NCBI GenBank assembly: GCA_021803405.1
Contig: JAJZLO010000037.1
Coordinates: 1 to 20,371, forward strand
Direction: 5' to 3'
Source: Microcaldota archaeon
GTDB taxonomy: Archaea > Micrarchaeota > Micrarchaeia > Micrarchaeales > CABMGC01
Length of the DNA: 20,371 bases
Shown here: piece after piece, positions 1 through 9,500 of the stretch
Position numbering within the stretch: the stretch's first letter is position 1
Layout: every line of letters begins with the position of its first letter
Translations under genes and position numbers: made by a program
The notes under the pieces: model-generated
Told to the model about the DNA's origin: nothing
Seen by the model: only the letters and a program-made list of their open reading frames with translations
Databases searched by the model: none

Positions 1-70
1 ATAAACTCAATTTGTCTCAAGGATATCCGGACCAGCTTGCGGATTTGTAGCCTAAATTTCCCTCAGCTTC

Positions 71-170
71 TTGATAAAACTTCTTTTTAAGAAGTTTTAT
101 GGACTTGGCGGGATTCGAACCCGCGACCTTCCGCTTTTTTGGTTTTGATAAAACTTTTTCTAGAAGTTTT
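71..170. repeat. Duplicated hairpin repeat in tRNA trailer and intron
   Basis: Two copies of one motif lie on the plus strand at 71-98 and 145-170. Each begins with the identical 12 bases TTGATAAAACTT (71-82 and 145-156) and ends with the identical 9 bases AGAAGTTTT (90-98 and 162-170), with a divergent centre. The trailer copy is a perfect 12-bp inverted repeat (74-85 with 89-100, 3-nt loop) that starts at the tRNA discriminator base. The intron copy keeps a 7-bp stem (150-156 with 164-170). The first copy lies in the 3' trailer of the tRNA transcript and may also act in processing or termination, which is inference. Confidence 0.8.
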
Positions 171-209
171 TCTTGCAAAGCGGGCGCGCTGCCGCTGCGC
201 CACAAGCCC
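100..209 (-). tRNA. tRNA-Ala (anticodon UGC), intron-containing
   Basis: Read on the minus strand, the sequence folds as a tRNA. The acceptor stem pairs 209-203 with 107-101 and contains a G3:U70 pair, the classic alanine identity element. The D stem is GCGC/GCGC, the T arm is GCGGG-TTCGAAT-CCCGC and the discriminator base is A73 at position 100. The anticodon TGC lies at 177-175 in a TTTGCAA loop. The anticodon stem is interrupted after position 37 by a 38-nt insert (about 173-136), and its 3' strand resumes at 134-130 with one C-A mismatch at the 27-43 pair. CCA is not encoded, as is usual in archaea. The intron sits at the standard archaeal 37/38 site, uncertain by about one base because both junctions carry A residues. 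Identity is well supported by the anticodon plus G3:U70. Confidence 0.93.
136..173 (-). other. tRNA-Ala intron (37/38 site)
   Basis: This is a 38-nt A-rich insert between anticodon-loop position 37 and the 3' half of the anticodon stem. Removing it restores a seven-base anticodon loop. In the RNA sense it contains AAAACTT and AAGTTTT, seven complementary bases separated by a 7-nt loop, so it can form its own hairpin. I could not draw a canonical bulge-helix-bulge at the junctions; bases 32-34 (TTT) can also pair with AAA just upstream of the 3' stem strand, so a relaxed motif is possible. Archaeal splicing endonuclease is the expected processing enzyme from general knowledge; nothing in the window encodes it. 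Confidence 0.8.
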
Positions 210-320
210 GTGTAATTTATGAATAAGTATTTAGGTGGGAAGATTATTATTTTTGTTGTTTTTAAGTTTTATTGCATTGAATAGCGTATTAGAATACTGT
301 AAACCATAAAATACCGATAC

Positions 321-371
321 ATTTAAATAGTTTCTATATAATACGTATTTGAAAAATGCTTTAAAAGTGAT
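321..371 (+). promoter_or_regulatory. Putative promoter and ribosome binding site of the acidic microprotein gene
   Basis: Two TATA-like elements, ATTTAAATAG (321-330) and TATATAATA (335-343), precede the ATG at 376 at distances typical of archaeal promoters. GTGAT at 367-371 matches five bases of the archaeal Shine-Dalgarno consensus GGTGAT and lies four bases before the ATG. The same AGTGA-type signal precedes the CAP-protein and RNase H starts in this window. Transcription start is not determinable by eye. Confidence 0.5.
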
Positions 372-375
372 AAAT

Positions 376-504
376 ATGGTAATGAGATACCCTATAACTA
401 GAAGACAGTTAGCTGACGACTCAGATGATGACGAAGATTGGGATGAAGACGACGACTCAGATGACGAAGATTGGGATGAAGACGCAGAGGACGATGAAAG
501 CTAA
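376..504 (+). CDS. Acidic 42-residue microprotein with internal tandem repeat
   Basis: This short open frame encodes 42 residues. It starts with a small basic segment (MVMRYPITRRQLA) and then becomes almost entirely Asp/Glu, with Ser and two Trp residues. The acidic part is two copies of a unit ending in EDWDED, encoded by a 36-bp and a 33-bp DNA repeat. Support for it being a gene is the upstream TATA-like sequence, the GTGAT Shine-Dalgarno match four bases before the ATG, and strict in-frame preservation of the repeat (the copies differ by exactly one codon). It is convergent with the giant surface-protein gene, 36 bp away. No family is recognised. The charge pattern could suit a cation- or basic-protein-binding tail, but that is speculation. 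Chance repeat in a non-coding stretch is the alternative. Confidence 0.6.
   Translation: MVMRYPITRRQLADDSDDDEDWDEDDDSDDEDWDEDAEDDES
415..483 (+). repeat. Tandem repeat, 36 + 33 bp, inside the acidic microprotein gene
   Basis: Copy 1 (415-450) and copy 2 (451-483) both begin GACGACTCAGATGA and end GACGAAGATTGGGATGAAGAC less one base at the join. They are otherwise identical, and copy 2 lacks one 3-bp GAT/GAC unit. The near identity means the duplication is recent or maintained, and the single-codon difference keeps the reading frame. Confidence 0.9.
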
Positions 505-540
505 TCATTATTACTTTCATTGAACATTAAGTGTGAGTAT

Positions 541-3500
541 TTACCCCTTGGTTTTTAAGGATTTTTTAGCAGTTTTGCTTTTCTGTTTCTTTTTATTTGA
601 TTTTGTATTTGAGTTTTTTGCGGTTCTTGAGCTTTTGGAGAGCTTGTATCTTATCAATAGTACAGTAGATACAACTAACAATAGTATAACAATGCCATAT
701 AACGTTATTGTGCCGTATGATAACTCGAACAAACCTATCTGTATTGCAGAGATTGTTTGATTTGGCATCCATGAGTAGTTGTACACAAAGAACTTTATTG
801 ATGGCTGATTGGTGGTCGGATCTGCAGAGTATGGTAATAATGACTGCTGCGCCTGCACCGGCTCAGGAGCTGGATAGCCATAGTACTTTGCTACTATTTG
901 TTCTTGTCCTATTCCACAAGCAACTGTATTGAATGAAAATGCTCCTGTGCTGTTTGTTTTAGCTATGTCCATAAGCCCTAACTGGCTGGTGCAAAAGCCA
1001 TCACCGTTGTTATCAATAGGATAACAGTACTCATGTTGTCCATAGTTCCCAGTAGGACAGAGCGCGTTGGTATATATATTACAATCAGGAGTTTGAACAT
1101 TTACTATGCTTTGCTGAGGAGTTAAGCACTCGCCATTGCTAGAGAACTGAGGAGCGTAGGTTATTATATTGCCGGATTGAGCCTCGCTTCCATTTAGGGG
1201 ATTTGCAACTACGCAGCTTGAAGGATAGCCTTTTGCAGAGCTGACACCATAAGCGCATAACTGTGCTGCAAATGCACCGTTACTTCCTTGTTGAAGAGGA
1301 TTTATTCCGTTGTAATCAAGATTCTGATCATAATATAAGTATACATAACCATTTGATAATGGATAGAAGTTCTCCCCTAGCGCGTTGAAAACATAAAAAC
1401 CGGCCGTTCCGTTTATCTCAAGTGTTGTCTGGTTTGCATTAGAAGGATCTATTATTGGATTTGTTGTCAGATTTATCGTGGTAAGCCTTGCTATGTCTGC
1501 ATCTATGGGAGCATAAATAGTATTGTTGAACCTATCCTGCAAAACATATATCAGTCTATGATAGCCATATGGCAATGTCCCATAACTACCATTTATGTAA
1601 AACTTCAAAGGACTTTCATATACTATTTGCTGATACCAGTTAAACAAGTTTACAGCGCCTATGCCCGGAGGACCTAAAAGTTCAGGAGTATAGCTTATAC
1701 CAGTAGGTATAGGTTGAGTTTGCACAGAGCTAAGACCAACTGCGGCAGACGGGCCCGTTTTATCTACAGGCGTTGATGAAATAGTTTCTATTTGCATACT
1801 TGATCCTATCTTGTTGAAGTTTATTATGTAATTAAGCTGCTCAGTGGCATTAAGAAGAAACTGCTTGTTGGTATTGATGTTTTGAGTCGTGTTTATATAC
1901 GCACTTCCGAATAGACGATTGCTGCTTATATTGAAAAATATTTGAGGGCTTAGATAGACTCCGATATCAGATAGATTAGGAACATAATATCCTGAGGAGT
2001 AGGTATTTTCATAAGATAAATAACTTTTTCCTCCTTCTATAGGCGCAGATAGAGTAGGGGAGACTTCAGTAGCTGTAGAGATATAACCGTAATGTATGCT
2101 GCTATCTCCGTAATAAATTGGTGGTAACGATTCTGGACAGAAGTATAAACCTGCTCTTAATTGGAAGTTTTTCCAGCTCTCATTCATACTTACTTGATAA
2201 GCATATGGAATTATACTTAAACCGCTTATGCTGCTTTCTAGTATTGGAACCGAAGGAGCAGTTTGAAGAGAAACCCCTATTGAGCTTATTCCGCTTGCTA
2301 TGTTGCTAAAAGGTATTGAGGTAGGGAAAGGACTGTTTATGCAATCTGTAGGTTCAAGACCATTAGTTACTTGATTTATGCAATTTTGATTATAGTTGCT
2401 GCTTGCTATTGTAGATGGACTACCCTTTCCGCTGCTGTAAGTGGAGTAAAGATTATTTGCATATTGGAATATTTTCTGAGCGCCTAATGATTCATAGTAA
2501 TTGAAAGGATTGTTTGCAAGATATATCGGTGGACTTAGTATAGGAATATTTGGATCTCCGCTAGTTCCACTTCCAAAAAGCTGTGGTGTATACTGGCAAG
2601 GTCCATTTTTACTTACATAACTACTTGCATTATATCCAGAGTAACAGGTGTAAACAACACCTCCGCCTATTTTTGTATAATTAAAGATATTGAATCTTGA
2701 GATCAGCAGCTCGCCATAACCAAACGCAGCTATACCTGCACTGGGATTTCCCACGCCGCCATCCATCAACAATGCTATTGTATTGTTGTAATTTACAGAA
2801 AATCCAACGCCTTCAAGCTGTGGAACTGTGCAGCTATTACCCTTGAATATTGAGGTAAAGCTGTTTAAAAAGTTGCTCCATGCGCTATTTGAATGGCCTG
2901 TGCACTCAAGATCAGGCATCTGTGGGCCTACAGGATAATAGCCTTCTTCAGAGTTATAACTTCCAAGATCCCACCTTCCTGAACTTCCAGTAGGTGATTG
3001 CGGATTGTATGCACTGTTTGAGTACTTGGCATTTCCATAAAGATTCAATGATATTGAAGACTGACCATTATTAAAGCCTTCCACTCTTGCACTGAGTATC
3101 CAACCGTATGGAGGATAGGTATTTGTAGGGTATAGGTTTGCCGATGAAGTTTGATAGTAAGTAGAGGATGGAGAGTTTGTAAGAGAACCGGAAGTAGCGC
3201 AGATAAATTGATATGCATATTGATTGTTATAGACGGTACTTGGAGCACACTCTAACTGTGAAAGAGCAGAGGTTACCGGGTAAGGAATGCATGATGTACC
3301 GGTAGATGCAGAAGGCTGGACGCAGTAATTTGTAGGAGGGTTATTTGTAAAGCACTCAGATGCCTGGGAGGGATTTGCTATCTGACAGGTCTGCTGCTGG
3401 AACATATCATTGAACATTGTTGGCTGTATAGGAACATCATATCCAGTTGAGTTTATAACACGAAGCATGAGCATATTGAAGTATATACCTTGGTCTGGAG

Positions 3501-6500
3501 AACCAAAGATGCTAGAGGTTTCCGAACTTCCAGTTGTTTGAGCACCTATTATCCCAGCCCAGTTATCAAGAACATATAGATAGCCATTTATGTCGCGTAT
3601 AGCAAGAGGCCTGTGGAATGCATCTTTATCATAATCATAGGTTGGGTTTACATTGAAGTTACTAAGACCTGATATGCTTTGGTTGTAAAGCCCATTGTTT
3701 GATAACCAATAATAGATGTTAAGAGATGCCAAAGCAGGAGTGCCAATTGGGCTCGTGGATAATTGGGAAGGAGATGAAGAAGAAACTGCACCATCATAAA
3801 AACCAAGATTTATTGAGCTTGAGTAGGTGAGGTCGTTGCCGTTGTATATATATATTTGACCTTGTGAAGGAGTAGCAACATATACCTGTCCGCCGTTTGG
3901 AGAAACGGCTATCTCGGTAAAGGAGTTTGTTGCAATATTGTTCTGATAATTAAATGAAGGTATTAAACATGAGATAGAAACGCATGTGAGAGTGTTTAAG
4001 GTATTAGCTGTAGGAGATATATCATTTTTATTTTGATACTTCATTATCAATGAGTTACTGTTTCCATTTAACGATTCTGTAGTTATCATAAATAGATCTC
4101 CCTGATAATCTAAAGAGATGTTATAAGGAGTAAATGTGCGGTAATTTACAGGAGGATTTACTACATCATAAAAGCCAAGTGGTATATTACCTACCTGCCT
4201 GATATTACCACTTCCTGAGGCTATCAAAGAGTTCCAGTAGTTCTGCCATTCACTGTTCCAGGTGCTTTGACAACTTGATTCAGAACTGCATGAAATACTA
4301 GCCGAAGGTAAGTTCTGGGTTTGATTGTAGTATGTGTTGTTGTACACCCTAAACACAGCTATGTCATAGGTACCAAGCACCTTTGTTGCTGTATTTGTAG
4401 CTATTATATTAAGATTAACTTTGTTGCTCACTGTTTTTGTATATGAATCACTTGCATATACAATGGCAACATAACTTTTTGATGAAGTATAAACTGGCAA
4501 CGTAGCCGCTATATTGCCATTTGAATCGGAGGTTACTATTTGTGTACCATATACGGCAGGTGCACCTGGAAGTTGTCCACCAGCCGTTCCCGGCAATGCT
4601 ATTAAGTATGCCACGGTAACGGCATTATTAGGTGTAAAGCCTGATCCTTGTACCGATATGTAGTTCTTCAATCCTGCAGTGTATGTAGCTTCTATTGCAG
4701 GCTGTTTTGAGATTACTACATAATTAGAGTTTATATCTTGAAGAGATGATGGCGTTGATATTGACTCAGTAACCTGTAAAAGATATGGGAAGTTTGTAAG
4801 AGAGCTCTGAAGATTTATATTGAGAGCAAGATTTCCGCTACTATCTATGTATGAAGTTGTAGGATAAGGATTTCCTGTCTGAACCGCAGAAACACCAGTA
4901 CCGGCATGACCATTTATATCTGGATATATCTGATAAGATAATGAGTAGCTAGGTGCAAAGATCCCGTTATTTAATGGTGGGGTGAATCCGGAACCGGTAA
5001 CTGCTATTACTCCGGTTGTAGGGTTGTAAATTGCTGAGATTATAGGAGTACTTGATTGCGCAAAGTTCTGAGTGCTGCTAAGTTTTATTGAGTTATAAAT
5101 AGCTGCAGTTGAGGTATTGTAATTTGAATTGCCCATAACAGTTGAGTTAGGCTCAAAAAATACAGTATTGTTTGAGATGTTGTTTGAGATGTTCGTGTTG
5201 TTCTGTCCAGAGTAGTCGTTATTATAATTTCCTTGCTGTGAAACAAGGGAGATGCTGCCTGCATTGGTTTTATTCAGATAAAGCACATAGATATAATCAT
5301 TTGGAAGGGACGCTATAGATATTAGCTGGTCATTTGCAGACATAAATGAAATGGCATTGTTTGTATTTGTATCTATACCTTCTCCAGATCTATTGAACTC
5401 GACACTGTTGTATGGAGAGCTTCCAACCGAGTTATAAGCAGCAAGAAATGCACTTTGCGTATCTATTGGAAAAGGCTCAAGTGTATTTTGAGGGTTGTAA
5501 TAATGATATGGAGAGAAGATGTCATACTTTAGATTTGTAAGATTAGGCTCAGCATAGCCGTTTTGATTTCTAAGTGATATATTAAAAACATAATTTAGAT
5601 CTGGAAGTATTGGAGTGCCTATGTTATACTTTGCTCCGTTTTGACCTAGATACTCAAATGGTATATTTATATTTTTTATCCAGTCCAGTTTTGTTGTTAC
5701 AGAGTATGTGAACTGATAGTTGCATACGCCTAAAATTAGGAATTGATAAGCATTTGTATATGTAGCAGAACTTGATTTTGCATTAGCAAAGTTAGCATAA
5801 GGAGAGCTCCATGTCCATAATGCTTTTTGTTCAAATGAAGGAACACTTTGGAATATATATGACTGTGTTGAAAAGCCATTTGAAAGTTCTCCGTCAACCT
5901 CCGGTGAATAAGATAAAACTGTAGGTATTGTAAATCCAGGATTTATTATTTGAATGTTATCAACTGTTGAGAAGGGTACATAGAACCTATCATGTATGCT
6001 GGTGTTTATCACTATCTCAGTATTAAGTGAGGTTATAGGATTAAGACATTGGTTTCCGCCTACAAAAGAGCCTGAGTTTGTGAATACTTCAGAGGTTGTT
6101 ACCCCATTAGAGATGCTTGTAGGACAGGTAAGGAAGGTTTTTGCATTGTTTGCATTATCAGCATTTACCTTGCTTACTGGAGATACTGCTTGGGCAGTGC
6201 TTTGTGTAGTTGAAATTTTATTGTTGTTGCCAGAATAGGTAGTAGTAAATGAATCTACAAGAGGTAATTTGCCAGTGGATAGAACGCCCCAAACAGAAAG
6301 CCAGCTCGTAGAAGCTAAAGAAGAGTACATACTGCTTGATGAACTGCTGTAACTTGATGAGTACGATTCATAAGCATCATATATGTTATAAGCAGTACTT
6401 ATGGCTCGATATGCCGAGTTTCCTAAAAGTGACTTCAAGCTGCTTGAAAGAGAGCCCATAAGATAACTTGAAAGTGATTGTGTCCAATCTCCGCTAAAGG

Positions 6501-9500
6501 CTCCGGAGATTGATGACTGAACAGCACCTCCAAGATATGTACCTACCTCAGATTTAAGCGCGGTTCCCATGGCCGTAGTTAATGCCGCGCTTGCTCCGGT
6601 CCAGGTATTTCCGAATGTGCCGGTGACAGCCGAAGTAACAGCGTCAGGAATGATAACGGCAGCGGCGTTTCCAACGCTTGTGCTTATTGCTTGTGGAAGA
6701 TAATTTGATAGTTCAGTAGAAACCGACGAAGAAATTATAGTAGGTATAGCTTGCCCTATTGAAAGAGAGATACCATTTCCTATAGAGCTAAGAGTTGCGC
6801 TTGAGAAAGAAGCAGTAGAGATACCAGTACCTACAGTATTTACAATATTATCTACATTTGAGCTTATAGTTTGTGATATTGCATATGAAATAGATGGTGG
6901 AAGAGAGCCGGCTATCGATGAACCTATTGCGGAGTTTATTGCATTCTCTAAGTTATAGGTCAATGATGAAGAAAATGAGTTTCCAAAAGTTGAGGCCATA
7001 GCATATGGCAGTGTAGATGAAAAACCATTTGAAAACCCAGAGTATATTGAGGATTGCAATGATGTTGAAAGGCTACTGTCTATTGCAGAGCCTAAAGATG
7101 GTCCAAGACTTGATGATATTGAAGGTCCTATGTATGAAGAAAGTGTAGAGCTCAAAGAAGATGAGATTACAGGTGGGAATGATGTTGAGAAGGAGTTGTA
7201 AAGACTCGAGCTTAAAGACTGACCAAGAGCCTCGCCCATTGACTGTGAAAGACCATTTGCAAGACCTTGCTGCAATGCAGATGAGACAGAGGATGCTACT
7301 GAATAAGAGATTGCCGAGGTTATAGACGAGGTAAGGGTGCTACCTATATTTCCAGAAAGCTGTTGTGATAATGCAGAGGATAAAGAGCTTTGAAGCGATT
7401 GTTGTATGTCCTGTGAAACTGTCTGTGTCAATGAACTTTGAATATTATTATTTAGGCTCTGATATAATGATGATGTTAATGTTGAAGAGATGGTCTGTGG
7501 AAGCTGCTGGCTTATGTATGAGTTCATGCTTTGATACATGTCACCTTGAAGCTGCTGTCCGACATTTGTTTGTAGATTTGTAAAGATAGCGTTTTGCATG
7601 TTTTGCTCAAACCCTTGGGAAAATCCCTGATATAACGCTGAAGAGATACTTTGTTCTATGCCACTTTGTATATCTGAACTAAATTGCTGAGCTTCTGTTG
7701 TACCTATACTTGAGGCAAGCTCCTGTGAAAGAGAAGATGAAAATGCTGAAGATAATTGCTGAGGTACGGTATTAAGAAGATTCTGGGCGAGGCTCTGTGA
7801 AATACTTTGTGACATGGCCGATGAGAAACTCTGCGCAAAGCTATTGGCAAATGCTTGCGAAAAACTTTGTGATATTGACTGGCTTAGAGATTGGGAAATA
7901 GATTGACTTAGTGATTGAGAGATATCTTGGGATAGGCTTTGTGCAAGAGACTGTGATAATGAAGAACTAAGTGAAGACGCAAGTTCCTGAGACATGCTTT
8001 GTGAAAGTGAGCTGCCTAGAGAAGAAGATAGGCTTTGTACCTCCTGGTTTGTCAGCTGCCCTGGAAGAGATGATGGTAATGAAGATAATCCACTTTGCAA
8101 GCCTGATTGTAAAGAGGATTGAAATCCATTTCCGAAAAGATTTTGGAAGGAGCCCTGAAGCGCAGAGCTTACACTTGAAGATATTGCTGAAGAAAGAGTA
8201 GAACTAAATGGCTGGCTCTGTATAGAAGTAGGAAGTTGAGAAAGTATACTCTGTTCATTTGTATTTATATAACTTCCAATATATCCTGATGTTGTAGAAA
8301 GTATCGAAGTACTTATTGAGCTTGATATTTGATTTAGTATATTTGGAGTAATCTGAGCACCAGTATTTTGATTTAAGACAGAGTAAATCACAGTATTTAA
8401 GGATGAGATCGTGCTTGTTGAAACTGAAGCAACTATCGAGCTTGTGAGAGATTGTATAGCTCCTGAACTCATTGTAGGTTCTGCAGAGTATATTGCTTGA
8501 TAAATAGAGGTATCAAGTGATGATGTAAATGATGATGTTATTGATGACTCTGCGTTTGATTCCAAAGTAGGAATTGTTTGAGCAGTTATTGTACCCCCTA
8601 TATTGTTAGATAATGAAGAGTAAATCTCAGTTTCTATAACCGAAGATAACGATTGTGCAATAGAGCCTGAAATCTCAGAGGCAAGACCAGAAGTTGTTTG
8701 GCCATTTCCTAGACTTGATTGAAGTGCGGTTTCTATACTTGACTGAAGCTCTGGCTCCATTGTTGACATAGATGCTTGAACAGCGGTGTCTATTGAGGAC
8801 TGCATGGAACTTTGAAATGCAGACTCTAAAGCACTGCTAACATTCATCTGTTCGGTTATAGGAGGCATCGTTATTATCAACTGGACTCCATTTTTTAAAG
8901 GTATATCTAATGTTTGAGCAGGAAGAATTATTGTTACTGGCTGTATTGGTATTTGTGGGACTAAACTACTTTGAGAAGATACTGCGCCAGTATATGAGTT
9001 TGTAGCACCACTGATTACTTGATTGAATATACTTGTATATGCTTGTGAAATATACTGCGGATTCTGGGTTGCAGACGCATTGTTTACTAAACTTGAAACG
9101 TTGTAATTTGAAGCAACACCACTTCCTGCACTAGTGTAATTTGGAGGAGTACTGGTATTGTTAATCTGTACATTTAAGTTAGTGGTACTGCCATTAGTAT
9201 AAAAAATTGAAAAAGAACCGGATTCGACTGTGTAGTTATTACCACAAGAAACACCGCTTTCTAGGTCATATGTTATATTCTCAATATAATGTATAGTTGA
9301 ACCGGTAGTAAAGCTACATGCCGCAGTAAAATTAAGTACTGTATTATTTATAACAGGTATTAGTATAGGAAGTTGGTCTTGATAATAAGAGTTAATAGCT
9401 ACAGGGGCTCCTCCTCCAAAAGGCAGGGCATATGTTTTGAATACAGGGATATTTGAGTTTATGCTGTTACTAACATTGTCATTTAGTATTATTGATGTTG

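Noticed and set aside
1..75. A second tRNA next to tRNA-Ala on the minus strand.
   Set aside because: No T-arm GGTTCRANYCC consensus or acceptor pairing could be found.
1..90. Plus-strand open frame of 29 codons running in from the left edge and ending at TAA 88-90, as a possible 3' end of a gene.
   Set aside because: Too short to separate from chance, no motif is recognisable, and its end lies inside the palindromic repeat by the tRNA.
17..205. Minus-strand 62-residue open frame.
   Set aside because: It is the translation of the tRNA-Ala gene and its flanks (the AGSNP stretch is the T arm), a common false gene.
7600..8100. Dense short repeats considered as a CRISPR or minisatellite array.
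   Set aside because: Units are in frame, diverged, and encode the Ser/Gln tetrads; there are no regular spacers.
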